A stretch of DNA of 64,000 nucleotides, taken from the NCBI GenBank assembly GCA_033398695.1, contig CM065819.1, positions 10,341,501 to 10,405,500 of the forward strand, read 5' to 3'. Below are positions 1 to 10,549 of the stretch, in pieces. The notes below the pieces were generated by a model. That model ran no database searches. It worked only from the letters and a program-made list of their open reading frames with translations, and was not told the origin of the DNA. Made by a program: the position numbers and the translations under genes. This stretch comes from Orobanche coerulescens. Its lineage: Eukaryota > Streptophyta > Magnoliopsida > Lamiales > Orobanchaceae. How positions within the stretch are numbered: position 1 is the first letter of the stretch; each line of letters starts with the position of its first letter.

Positions 1-365
1 TGTTTTTATACTTGCTAATATATTTAGTAATTAACGCAGACATATTGCGTACTCTCCACACTGAGCGAGTTGGAAGCTCACCCCACTATTTACCCCCTTT
101 CAGGTTGAGGAGCTCGATGTGGTATGGGCTTGAGTGTGGGATGATCAAACTTCATGAGTTGTTATTGATTTATTTACTATTATTTTCCTCAAGCTACGCT
201 TTATGAACAATTGTTCCATTTGTTTTATTTTAACGTCAAATTATGTTTTTATTTAATGATGACTTGAGATTATTACTTGCGATTATTAAGTTTATTTTTC
301 TTAAAAATGTATTTCCGCTGCAAAATTTTTATTTATCCTTCGTAAAATTAGACGAATTATTATTT
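1..365 (+). repeat. Degraded LTR-like remnant
   Basis: No coding sequence is supported here. The stretch around 47-125 (a short GC-richer block ending in a 'tttcagg' acceptor-like motif) and the 'tttccgctgc' motif near 313 resemble blocks found in the gypsy LTRs further right, where 'gcagcgga' is seen in reverse orientation. The rest is AT-rich. I infer an old plus-strand LTR fragment whose ends are not visible. Confidence 0.3.
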
Positions 366-495
366 TAGAATGGTGGCCACGGGTCCGGGTCCGACCCGCC
401 TATTTTATTATCATGTTGGGAGTATTTATAAAATTTTATTTATTATCATGTTATACACGAAAAATAACTATGAGTGAACAAGTGAAACATTTGAA

Positions 496-806
496 AAAAT
501 GGCTTGTATTTAATTATAACTTTTTACTTAAAATTAAATTGTCTACGTATCCTCGTGAGTAATCAAAACTCTATGTAGTTCTTTTACTTAAGAAGAATTA
601 AAAAAAATGGGCTTGTATTTAATTTTAAGTTTTTACTTAAAATTAAATTGCCTACATATTCTCGTGAGTAATCAAAGCTTTACGTAGTTCTTTTACTTAA
701 GAAGAATTAAAAAAATGGGCCTGCATTTAATTTTAAGTTTTCACTTAAAATTAAATTGTCTACATATCCTCGTGAGTAAGCCCTACGTAGTTCTTTTTAC
801 TTACCT
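496..806 (+). repeat. ~108-bp tandem repeat, three copies
   Basis: Three adjacent copies start near 501, 610 and 718 (periods about 109 and 108); the third is shortened. Each has a TTTTACTTAAAATTAAATTG block, a CCTACGTATCCTCGTGAGTAA-like block and a TACGTAGTTCTTTTACTTA block. The 'cctacgtatcc...tacgtagttc' motif resembles repeats I know from Ogre/Tat-type gypsy elements, so this may be a fragment of one. That attribution is inference. Confidence 0.6.
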
Positions 807-936
807 AACTTACCTTTGGTCGAAGTCGATGTTATCATCGTCTTGATCATCGGTTTACCTTTAGTTCTTGACTTTCATTTTCAAAACCGGGGGAGTTTGA
901 TTTTGGGGCTCCCGAATAATATCCCAGATGGTTTCT

Positions 937-1029
937 TCAATTTGCCCCAAAGAGCCATTCGCTCGAACTTGGACATTTGGATTTTTTGGAAGACGTAGCA
1001 ATACCCTTTCTCTTATCAGAACTCGACAT
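937..1029 (-). pseudogene. Possible N-terminal remnant of a hAT transposase
   Basis: A 30-codon minus-strand frame begins MSSSDKRKGIATSSKKSK and ends at a TGA. It is serine- and lysine-rich, like the nuclear-localisation N-terminus of many plant hAT transposases, and lies just downstream (minus sense) of a purine-rich leader and the GGGTCCGGGT repeats. No BED zinc finger or hATC region remains. The call rests on position and composition only. Confidence 0.2.
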
Positions 1030-1186
1030 AATAATTAAATGCGAAAAAAAGAGAGATTAAATGATATAACAATTAGCAATGAGAGTTTGAGAGAGAGATT
1101 AGAATGAAGGTGTGAAAAAATGAGATGGGTTGGGGAAGTATTTATAGATAGGTTTTTTTGATTTTTTTTTTCAAATTTGAATTCTG

Positions 1187-1466
1187 GCCGTCCGACCCGC
1201 CGGGTCCGGGTCCGACCCGCCAGGTCCGGGTCCGACCCGCCGGGTCCAACGGACAAAATTTCAAAAAAAAAATTCTCGTTGGGTCGGCGGGTCGGACCCG
1301 GCGGGTCGCCGGGTTGGTAAATGTAAGACCCGGCCCCCACCCGTGTATACCACGGGTCCGGGTCGACGGGTCTGACGGGTTCGCCGGGTCCGGATTGGCC
1401 GGGTCCGGGTCCTACACGGGTCAGCCGGGTCCGGGTCGACGGGTCTACCCGCCAGGTCCGGGTTTT
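1187..1466. repeat. GC-rich subterminal repeat array (GGGTCCGGGTC units)
   Basis: About 280 bp made of variants of GGGTCCGGGTCCGACCCGCC and GGGTCGACGGGTCTG on both strands, in an otherwise AT-rich region. Similar GGGTCSGG arrays occur just inside plant hAT termini, where they are thought to bind transposase. Long open frames across it on both strands are composition artefacts (Pro/Gly/Arg-rich). Confidence 0.6.
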
Positions 1467-1479
1467 CTGGGCACCTCTA

Positions 1480-2012
1480 GTTTCATGAGAGTATTTGTAA
1501 TTATTGTGAGTGGTCTTCATTGTTTCGAAATCCACTAACTACTTATCGAGCTAAAGTTGATTTATCAAAAATAGTTTGGATTGCTTATTATTTTGTGTGA
1601 TCTTCATTGTTTTCACTATCTTTATTAATTAGTTGGTCATGAAATGTTGATATTAGTGGTATTCATATGTTTCGAAAGAAAATATGAGGATTAGATTAAA
1701 TGATTTTTACTCCAAGTTCTACTAGATGAGAGAAATATACTTCTAAACTTATATTAATCTTTGAGCTATTTTTAAAGATCCTAATGCTATGTATTAATTA
1801 ACCGACATAGAAATATAGTAGAAAGATATACTTACATAATTCTTTGAGTTATTTTTGAAGATCTAATGCTATGTATTTTTTACTCGAAGTTCTACTAGAG
1901 GATATAAATATACCTCTAAACATACATAATTCTTTGAGCTATTTTTAAGAATTCTCATTAATAACAAGCACTTTCTTATGGGATCGGTACTCGGACCTCA
2001 AAGTCCACTTTA
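1480..2012. repeat. AT-rich spacer with a diverged direct duplication
   Basis: A ~75-bp block, 'tttttactc.aagttctactag' through 'ctttgagctatttttaaga', occurs at about 1701-1780 and again at about 1878-1951. The intervening 'aatgctatgtatt' segment is also repeated (about 1790 and 1867). No gene is recognisable. Confidence 0.5.
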
Positions 2013-2271
2013 CTGCTCCCTCCATCCCAACTAACATGAGTCATTTTGACTTTATATGGTCAATAATTTTCAAGTTTGACTAAAAATTAATCTCAAATTA
2101 TAATGGTAAAATATTTAACAAAATTATATTATGAAACTTCACCATCTAACGTTTCATAATATAATTTTGTTAAATATTTTACTATTAGAGTTTGAGATTA
2201 ATTTATAATCAAACTTGAAAATTATTGACCATATAAAGTCAAAATGACTCATGTTAGTTGGGACGGAGAAG
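2013..2271. mobile_element. Stowaway-type MITE (Tc1/mariner)
   Basis: Two arms of more than 100 bp are almost perfect inverted repeats about a short centre near 2130. The left end is CTGCTCCCTCCATCCCAAC and the right end GTTGGGACGGAGAAG, matching the CTCCCTCCGTCCC terminus of plant Stowaway elements. TA dinucleotides flank both ends (2011-2012 and 2272-2273), the target-site duplication of mariner-type elements. It has no coding capacity. The near-complete arm symmetry suggests a fairly recent insertion and predicts a long RNA hairpin if transcribed. Confidence 0.88.
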
Positions 2272-3089
2272 TACTTGATAAGATATCATGCACTTGCAAT
2301 AAATTACACTAAATACGTTTGAAGAGTAAAGTGTCGTTATTTGGTAGAGTAACATAATAATATTTAAAATTACTACAAGAAAAATATATACATACTTTTA
2401 TATATAACCAAAAATAACATATTTATGCATAATGAATTTCTCCATCTCATCAACTCTTGAATATTTTTGCATCATATTGAAGAATTTTAATTGGAGATTA
2501 GTATATTATAAATTTTTAAAGGGGCACGTATTTTGGAATAAAAAATTACATACAAATATAGAAATTTATTTTGAGATGGAGATAGTAATATATTATAAAA
2601 AAATTATAATATAATTAAATTTATAATATACTAGAGATGTATATATTACATCAAAAAGTAATGTATATAATTTCTAGTTTTTAAATAGTGATGTATATAT
2701 TACATCAAAAAGTAACTAATTTTGGTCAATTTTTATTTTGGGAAATCAATCTTTAAAATCTTCATTTTGAAAATTTTATGTGGTACCAACTACCTATAGT
2801 AACCAAGTTTTAATTTTTTGTTTAGTCGAGTGAGTAATAGCTAATCCGATGTTGTTCCGCTCTATATGGTAAAATTTTTGCCTAATTACTTTTCCTGATG
2901 ACTTATTGGGTTGTAATATATTGTATAGTTTTGGATTTGGTTGGTGTTTTGTACAAATAGAAAAGAAATTGAGTTAAGAAAATGATGTATAAATATACTA
3001 TTTTGTGGTATTCTTCTAATATAAGTATACTCAGTTAAGTGCATTCTCAATTTCTTTTCATGCCTTAGAGTATGTACTAAAATTACTCT
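2272..3089. other. AT-rich intergenic DNA, no gene seen
   Basis: Very AT-rich with short open frames of no recognisable content. A 26-bp unit containing the inverted repeat GATGTA-tatat-TACATC is present twice (2636-2661 and 2690-2715). 'TTACTACAAGAAAAAT' near 2370 resembles a CACTA terminus but no partner end was found. Confidence 0.5.
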
Positions 3090-3350
3090 CCATGTCCATT
3101 GAAAGTATGCAATTGTTGACTTTGACTGGTTAAAATTTATAAATTTTGACTATAAATTATAATTAATATATAAAATATTTATAGTGATATAAGCACTTGT
3201 TAAATTTTTCTTAATGTGTAGTTTTACAATATTATATTTTTGTTTATATAATTATAATTAATATATAAAATAATTATAGTCATATAAGCACTTGTTAAAT
3301 TTGTCTTAATATGTATTTTTACAATATTATATTTTTATTTATATAACTAA
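3090..3350. repeat. 95-bp tandem duplication with a MITE-like left edge
   Basis: Two copies of a 95-bp AT-rich unit lie head to tail (3157-3251 and 3252-3346), differing at a handful of positions. Just upstream, 'TACTCTCCATGTCCATTG' resembles a Stowaway left end, but I find no matching inverted right end. This may be a decayed MITE that acquired an internal duplication. Confidence 0.5.
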
Positions 3351-3530
3351 AATTATTAGTGATATGTATTTGAGAAGACCGGTCAAAATCAAAAGGACCA
3401 TAATTTTTATTATAATTTTGAAGTTTATACTTTCAAGCATTTTTTCCAACTCTTTCCTTTCTCGTCTTTCTTTGTTTTTCACATTATGTCCCAAGGTATC
3501 TTCAACACGGAAGAACCCATAGAAAAATAG
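3351..3530. other. Short AT-rich spacer
   Basis: No gene, RNA or repeat recognised. Confidence 0.4.
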
Positions 3531-3715
3531 TTGCCCGTTAAGAAAAAACAGAGAATATTCTACCGTGCCCCCGCTACTCTCTCCGTTCGTCAATTTTCCA
3601 ATTTTCGCCGTCTCCAATATAGGCGATCGCTTGAGCTCCTCTCCGGCTCTCCCTCTCGGCTCTCACATTCTCACTACTTCACCAATTGGTTCCTCTTAAA
3701 TGGTAAACCCTAACT
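3531..3715 (+). other. Possible host-gene 5' leader exon, speculative
   Basis: A pyrimidine-rich, CT-repeat-like stretch (tctctccgttcg, gagctcctctccggctctccctc) resembles a plant 5' UTR. It ends near 'ttaaatggtaaaccc', which offers a GT donor, and 'tattccaggtaa' near 3750 offers an acceptor. It lies about 470 bp before the CACTA left end. No protein continues from it, so if it was a gene leader, the body is not visible. Confidence 0.25.
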
Positions 3716-4180
3716 GTCTAGCTTTTATTTATGTTGTTTTTTTCTTTATTATTCCAGGTAATTTTGATGAAGCAATTTTGGCTACGGTTTGATGAAGCAA
3801 TTTTGATGAGCTGTAAGCTATTTTCCTATTATTATACCCTAATTGTAAGCTGTTTTTGTGTTTACTGCATTTGATGAAGCAATTTTGGCTATGGTTTTGC
3901 TATGTTCTTTTTGATTTGTAATGATTTTTCAATACTGTTTTTAAGTTAATTTTTTGTGCCCCTTATGTTATATAAATTTGGAGATCCGCCACTGGTGTCG
4001 TTCATTTCTTGATGCTAAGTTTTTATTTACTTGAGACACTTAATATCTCTCTTTGCGGAAACCTGACATGCTAGAAGACTTTGAGTTAAGTTGTTTTTTC
4101 ATATAAAAGTGTTTACCCGAAATGAAAAGAAGATAAAATGATAGCTTAGAAGATAAAATAGATTCTAAGCTTATAAAAAA
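3716..4180. other. AT-rich flank of the CACTA element
   Basis: A 15-bp motif, 'gatgaagcaattttg', occurs three times (about 3767, 3791, 3872), suggesting small local duplications. 'GATCCGCCACTG' at about 3983-3994 resembles the inverse of a CAGTGGCGGATC hAT terminus, but the matching left end is not seen. No gene recognised. Confidence 0.4.
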
Positions 4181-4192
4181 CACTACAAGATA
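4181..4192 (+). repeat. CACTA left terminal inverted repeat
   Basis: CACTACAAGATA at the element edge, preceded by AAA, a possible 3-bp target duplication that cannot be confirmed because the right end is missing. The next ~310 bp to the transposase start should hold the subterminal region and promoter; I see no clear subterminal repeat array there. Confidence 0.8.
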
Positions 4193-4503
4193 TCAGCATC
4201 GATTTTTAGAAAAACATGCATGTTGTGTCATGGATGGAAAATATATTTTGTGCAGAAAAGGAAAATATATTTGGTTAGCCACTTACAATAAATTCGAGCA
4301 AAATGTTGTCTTGTTATAGAATTTAAAATGTATTTGGTTGTATTTTAAGTTGCATTATCCTTGTTTTTGGCTTTCTTCACCAGGTCAAGAATGCTTTCCA
4401 CTATCAATCTTAGTTCTCATTATTTATTTTTCACAAAAATTTACGGGTGGTTATTAATAAGTTTGTGTTATCCATGTAGGTGCCACTCTCTTGCTGATTC
4501 ACA

Positions 4504-5250
4504 ATGGATAAATCTTGGATGTGTACAGATAGAACAAAAAACCATATGAAGTTGGAGTTGCAGCATTTCTCAAGTATGCTGTCCACCAATTGAAGATTTC
4601 GAGGAACATGGACCCATTAAACACAAGCGAAAAAAATTCAGATTCCATGTCCATGTATATTCTGTTTAAACCACTACATTCTTGATGTGGATGAGGTAGA
4701 TCATCACCTATTTAGCAAGGGCATCGATCAAAACTATACCAAATGGACTAAGCATGGGGAGAAAGATGTCTCATCAAGAAGTGTTAATGTCAACAATGAC
4801 TTGCACACTAAAGACTTTGCTGATTTTGACATGAGAATTCCAACAGATGCTACAGAAACTATAGAAACGGTTCAAGCTATAGAAGACATTTTCCTAGAGG
4901 ACCATGAGAAGTATCAGAAGGTACTTCAAGATGCTGAAAAGCCGTTGTACAAAGGATGTCCCAATTTTACAAAGTTGTCTGCAATGGTTCAACTATCCAA
5001 CTTGAAGAGTAAGTACGGAGCATCATATAAGCTCTTTACAGAATTACTAGTGTTGATAAAAAAGATGCTCCCTGAAGGTAATGAAATGGTGAAAAGTATA
5101 TATGAGGCTAAATGAACATTAAAAGCAAAAGGTTCGTGGTATACAAAGATACATGCATGTATCAATGATTGCATTCTGTATAGGAACCAGTACAAGGATA
5201 TCAAAGTGTGTCCCACTTGTGGGAAATCAAGATGGAAAAAAGATGAGAAA
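4504..5250 (+). pseudogene. CACTA TNP2-type transposase, N-terminal piece (broken)
   Basis: Starts at ATG 4504 with MDKSWM, the signature of the transposase-associated N-terminal domain of CACTA transposases. A frameshift in an A-run near 4540 moves the reading to PYEVGVAAFLKYA, and a further shift precedes the cysteine motif IPCPCIFC near 4640. The frame then runs through HLFSKGIDQNYTKWTKHGE and the 'YKGCPNFTKLSAM' region. A TGA at 5113 interrupts it, after which the KIHACINDCILYRNQY and CPTCGKSRW motifs (a C-X2-C knuckle typical of TNP2) follow. Gypsy-1 then inserts at 5251. It is inactive because of frameshifts, a stop and the insertion. Confidence 0.85.
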
Positions 5251-7944
5251 TGTAACACCCCCAATCCACTCAGGGATATTACACGCCGTAGACCCTCTCC
5301 TCGAAGATCTACCAGGTTGGTAACAACATTTAACATCTCGACAATGCCTTCAAAGCTAAATGACTCAGTAGACCGATTTGGTCTTTCAATAAAATATACA
5401 ACTCAATTACAACATATACCCACGCAGGGGTCAAAGTACAATAAACTCCCGTACAATGGGGAAAAGATACTGCAGCGGAAAAGAAAATACAACTAGACCA
5501 ATACGACATCAATGGATCCTCGTGTGATTAGTATCGTTCATCTTTCATCATCCTTCGTGCCGACCCTGTGTTATGCTCCAAAACCTGAATGCAAAAATAG
5601 ACATCCACCCCCCGAATACTCGGGGGTTAGCAAAACTCCACTGTTTTGCTAGTGCAAATACAAAGTGCAAATACGAGCCATACAACTCACATTCCACGAA
5701 TAACAATAACCAGGAATCCTCAAAGATCCAAACAAAACGAAAAGTACTTCTCGAGGCAAGGGTTTGAGAAAACATTTCAAAATCGAAATACCATAAACCA
5801 ATGGAAATAATTTATAAGACGGTTTAGAATGCCATCGAGAGTTTTAATAGAAAACCATTTAGGATTATCAAATCCTACTTTTCAAAATCCACAAGACAAA
5901 AGGGGTCACCGCCCCAAAAGTTTACTTTCCGTAAAATCACCTTTACCAAACCGTTGGGATTTTAGCCCCAAATCCGTAAAATGACTTTTACAAAAATGTT
6001 GGGATTTTAGCCCCAATCCATAAAATGACTTTTACAAAACCATTGGGATTTTAGCCCCAAATCTCATCAACTCACAGTACACAAGAACGACCACAAGGTT
6101 CGTCTCCCAACATCAAAATCCACAAATAAAGGACTTAAAACAAACAACAAAATACTCTAGAGCCATCCTAGCCAAGTAGGCCAAACGAACAACTTACCTC
6201 TTACACACTTAGTCAATGCATGCAATCATGAAAACCGTTCAAAAGCACTCATTTCCGGAAATGCCAATGATCAAACCACATTTGTAAAATGCACCACAAT
6301 TAACCGCGGACCCACAGCTTCGTGGATCCCTGCCGAGACCCCGTCGGATCTAACCCACAGTGGTTAAAAGCAAGCTCGCGGTTCCACAGCTTCGTGGAGC
6401 CCTACCGAGACCCCGTCGGATCTAACCCGCAGTGAGCATACACACACACTAACATGCTAAGAATGTAAGTTCATTAAGAATACTCAGTAGAGATGGCCAT
6501 TAACTCGACACCATTATCAAACTCTTCAAAACACAATAACAAGATTAAATACGGAATACACGATTCCGTAACTTTAAACAAGAGGAGCATCATCATCAAA
6601 TCCTTCAACGTTCAAAATAATCAAATCATAATCAATTCCCAAAACACACCGTTCACAAAACACACACGCATTTGAAAGAAAGCCTTTAACGAGGCCAAAC
6701 CGAAATCTTTTGAAACTTCGTTTCAAACAACCAAACAAACACACTAATACGATCACCGATCATCATATCCACAAAATAAGAAAAGTATGGGCAAGGTATT
6801 TGCCTTGAAATCACAATCGCAACGAGACGACGGATAGGACGCGGTCGAATAGCCCCGAACCCCCGAACAATATCAAGAACGCGATAGCACCACGAGTATT
6901 ACGAGAATAACACCACACGAATCATCAATCACCAAACGGAATTCAACATCGGAATCCTCGGACACCTATAAACCTCCGAAAGTAACAATAACACATGGTT
7001 ACGACGAGAATCAAGGCCAAAACAACGGAAATCCCAACAAACTATCGAAGGGAAACTCATTGGGACATTTAATCGAACACTAAATGTTCAATAATTCCCA
7101 AGAACACTCGAATCGTCGATCGAGTTAAACAAACTTGATATATGGATATACAACCCATAGAACATGATTAATAACATCATACTACACCAATCGATGTATC
7201 AAAATCGGATTAGAAACGAAATCAAGAACAATTTCTCCAAAAAGTCAACTTGAAGGATAATCAAGAAATATACCTTGATTTGGATGAAGGATTCAAGTAG
7301 AGGTCGAAAATCTACAACATGACTTGAGGTAGATGATCTCTACAAGTTTTGGAGCACTCAAATCGCCCAAGAATCGCCCACAATCGCCTAATATGAAGGA
7401 GGAAGAAGAGAGGAGAAAAAATGAAGTTTTTCTCCTCGCAAATCTGCTAAAAAACGCAGAAAAAGCCCGTGTGCCGCGCCACAGGACACGTTTCCCGGGG
7501 CCCTGGGACACCAACACCGCCCAGGAATCAGCTTAGTGCCGCGGCACAGCCTGAGTGTGCCGCGGCACACGGTACAGCCCCTTTTAACACCAAAAAGGCA
7601 CACCGTGCAGTCTTCGCTATTTCGACCATAACTCCTTCATCTGGACTCCGATTGACTCACCGTTTGAACCATTGGAAAGCTAACTTGATTCTCTATAATG
7701 TTGCCAAGATTCAGAATTTTTGGAGTTTCCAAGAATTAATGGTGACTTTACAAATTCGAACTCCCCACGTGAAAAAGTCGATTAAGGACACGGAACTCAA
7801 CAAAACGACACCGAAACGAACTCGGATGACAAAAAGTGCAGAATTAATCATTCTCGGAATGACGAAACGGTCATGATAGAGTTGTCAAAACGAACTTCCT
7901 CCGAAAAAAGAAAATTACCGAAATTCGAAATTGCGGATATTACA
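5251..7944 (-). repeat. gypsy-1 3' LTR (left copy)
   Basis: On the minus strand the LTR runs TGTAATATCCGC ... GGGTGTTACA, 2694 bp. It holds a cluster around 7470-7570 with two perfect GTGCCGCGGCAC palindromes (7536-7547 and 7557-7568, the second extendable to 16 bp) plus decayed ones, and a duplicated 'gccgagaccccgtcggatc' module (about 6330 and 6400). Open frames inside it recur in the right LTR and are not genes. Confidence 0.9.
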
Positions 7945-7981
7945 TTCTACCCTCCTTAAAAGAAGTTTCGTCCCGAAACTT
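7945..7981 (-). promoter_or_regulatory. gypsy-1 polypurine tract and adjacent hairpin
   Basis: Read on the minus strand, AAGTTTCGGGACGAAACTT (8-bp stem, 3-nt loop; 7963-7981) is followed by a purine-rich stretch ending GGAGGGTAGAA directly against the LTR start. This is the expected plus-strand priming site for reverse transcription. The same hairpin plus tract occurs in gypsy-2 at 29650-29686. Confidence 0.8.
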
Positions 7982-10532
7982 AAAACAAGTAGGGGGGAGC
8001 AATATACCCGCCAGGAAGACTCGACGAGATACACAAAAATAGAAAACTCGCGCCCAACGGCGAAACGCTGCAAGAAACGCAAAGAGACATACGGCGTGAA
8101 AACACGTTCCACGACGACCAACACAACGTCGCCGTTAGGGATATAATAAAACCAACAAATGACAAGCGTCATCAAACGGATAATATAGCCAAGTCAATTA
8201 TCCGACAATCACAAAACACAACGAACGAAAGTTAGTATGATTGACCAACCCAACGGTACATCAATCAAAACGCGAGTCAATCGCTGAACAAATACGGAAT
8301 TCCACCGCCCAAGGGTTGGAAGATCGAAAACGAGACTAATTTCCCAAACTTAAGGGAATTAGGAAGGAGCCTAAATGCTCAACGATCACGAAACGAGGAC
8401 AAAAACCGAACAAACAAACGACCGAACCACAACGGTCGAGACAACAAAAAGCGAACAATCATGTTCGAATCACGAAGAACAATAAAATTCAAACAACAAC
8501 TCCAAGGTTCACATCTCGACTCGAGACAATATATGATCCGGTGAAAACAACAACGTATGCATTCACATAAGATCCACATGAAAGGGAATAGCGATTTGAA
8601 AAGTTACAACGACAAACGAGTTATTCCGGAACAATACCACCCTCGTTCGATCAACAAAAGCAAGGGACAGGAAAGTTCGAAAATGTTAACGAGCATAAAC
8701 GAGTCGGCAGTCGAAACACAGGAGTTCCAAATCCGATCCACTTCGAATAAAAGAACTAATAGAACCAAATGATGTCACTTCCGAACAAGGTTCACAAGAA
8801 TCGAACCGAACTCGAAAAAGTCACAACGATAACCAGATCGGCCCACAACAAGATCACACTCGTTCGAACGATGAAACCGAAATACAGAACAAGTTCAGAA
8901 AGTATCAACGAACACGAGCGAGTCTATAGAATTGAGAGAGAGAAAATACAGAAGCCAAAACAATACGGGTATTACCCCCGACCTCATCCACGAAATTCAC
9001 AAAAACAGGAGCAAGGTAACAAGACATTAAACAACCGACACATAACGGAACGATCACCGATGCACACAGCCATACCAACCCAAGCTCTAACAGCTCGCAC
9101 ATGCGCGACAACACGAAATTACCACGAGAAGACAACATTCAACACCAACATCCCACCTCTCACAGGGGGCTAGCACAACAAATGTGTGGAAAGCGACTCA
9201 ACGCTCACACCGCCAATTCGATCATACTCGGGAGTAAACATCATAATGACAACGCGAACATCATACATACATACCAGGCCCTCAAACGGGAATGGATAGG
9301 TTTTAAAAACGAAACCCTCGTTTTGAAAATTATTTAGAAGAACACCGGTTGATCTTGAGTATCACCCTTCAAAAGTACAAACGTGAAACATTGTTATTGA
9401 GACTTTGGAGAACCATTTCACATTTGGTAAAAATGAGGACACTTTCTTTTAGTGAAAAGCTTTCAGAATATTCGACCCTCGGGTCTAAGTAAAAGTGTTT
9501 ATAAAACATTGAAAATATCTCAAAACATTTTGGGTCCTCGCGGTAGAAGAATTTTGAAACATATTGTGGCATCTTGGATGTACCACGAGAAAATGATTCA
9601 TTTTGAAAGTACGTCTCGAAATTTATTTCTAAGATACTCAAGTTTTCAAAATTAAATCAATGCCAAAAAGGACGATGCCAAAAAGGCTATAATGCACAAA
9701 AATTTCATGTAATCACACGGAACATCATAGCGCTGTGGGTCCCGCGTCGGAACCCCAGGCTAAAAACCATTTACAAAAATGCCAAAAATGCTGATGACGG
9801 TAATATTTCAAAAACTCACGAAAGCCATTTACAAAATACTAAATCATCAAAAGAATTTCGCTAACGCGATCAAGGCCATAATGCCAAAAACTCGGTTAAG
9901 GGAAGCGGTTATCGAAATAAAACTCGGTCGGTAAAATACCGAAAGTCATTACAAAAGAACTCACGCAGCGGATAAAAGAAATACAGTTCAACATGCACAA
10001 TCCAGCAACACTACTCCTCATAAGAATAAAATATTAGAGTCAAATAACCACATTCAGAACAAAACCACTGGCCCCATTCGAGGCCTCTAAAGACCCTACC
10101 GCACTGGCTAGTGAACAAGTCGAACGTGTATAAGCACAAAGCTTCCACAAGAGAACTTGTCAAACGTGCAAATCGATTCGAAAATCATCAGCAACGGACA
10201 AAAACAACAATAAAAAAAAACATCACAAGCGACGAAACTCCTCGTATAAATCAAATACGAGAGTCGATTAAATACATATCGTAAAATCAAATCCACATAA
10301 GGATTCCATCACTAAACAAATAATCATAAAAATAGCTCGTGTCACACGAGGCACAACACAAAGAAGGGAGACTTACTTCCACAGGTCGCACGAAGATGAT
10401 GATCGCCCCACGATACTAATCACGACCAACAAACTCAAACGATGCGTCGCGACACGACTCAGTCAGACTAAATCCGACGAGACAAAACTCAATAGACACC
10501 ACTGACCCGACAGCCTAGGTTTTCACAACCTA
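7982..10532 (-). other. gypsy-1 internal region without recognisable genes
   Basis: About 2.55 kb, rich in 'cgaac', 'acgaa' and 'ttcga' words, with no frame showing retroviral motifs. Short frames up to about 130 codons carry no CCHC, DSG, YxDD or DDE motif. The segment at about 9720-10115 contains two modules otherwise found in Tekay LTRs on the same strand sense: GAGGCCTCTAAAGACCC near 10080 and an 'agcgctgtgggtcccg...aaccccaggct' LTR-end-like block near 9730-9765. LTR-B's interior (44700-46060) is a relative of this region. Confidence 0.7.
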
Positions 10533-10545
10533 AGCTCCGATACCA
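10533..10545 (-). promoter_or_regulatory. gypsy-1 primer binding site
   Basis: On the minus strand TGGTATCGGAGCT lies four bases inside the right LTR. TGGTATCAGAGC-type sites pair with the 3' end of initiator methionine tRNA in plant LTR elements; here A is replaced by G at one position, as also in gypsy-2 and LTR-B. Confidence 0.8.
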
Positions 10546-10549
10546 TTTA

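Larger units (their letters stand above)
366..1479. mobile_element. Degenerate hAT-like DNA transposon, candidate
   Basis: The left end reads 'tagaatggtggccacggg' and the right end, on the reverse strand, 'tagaggtgcccag'. Both resemble plant hAT termini. GGGTCCGGGTCC-type subterminal repeats follow both ends, as in many plant hAT elements. The minus strand near the right end carries a purine-rich leader and a short Met-initiated reading frame. No transposase core is present. The 8-bp flanks (TATTATTT and GTTTCATG) do not match, so the two ends may belong to different insertions. Confidence 0.4.

Noticed and set aside
2370..2386. TTACTACAAGAAAAAT as a second CACTA end
   Set aside because: First base differs from CACTA, no inverted partner and no subterminal repeats nearby.
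3983..3994. GATCCGCCACTG as the right end of a hAT element
   Set aside because: No CAGTGGCGGATC left end or 8-bp duplication was found in the window.
4989..5336. 115-codon minus-strand frame over the CACTA transposase
   Set aside because: Antisense shadow of the transposase that also crosses the gypsy-1 junction.
8769..9173. 134-codon plus-strand frame in the gypsy-1 interior
   Set aside because: Antisense to the element, rich in Asn/Thr/Arg from 'cgaac' words, with no domain; absent as a conserved frame in the LTR-B interior.
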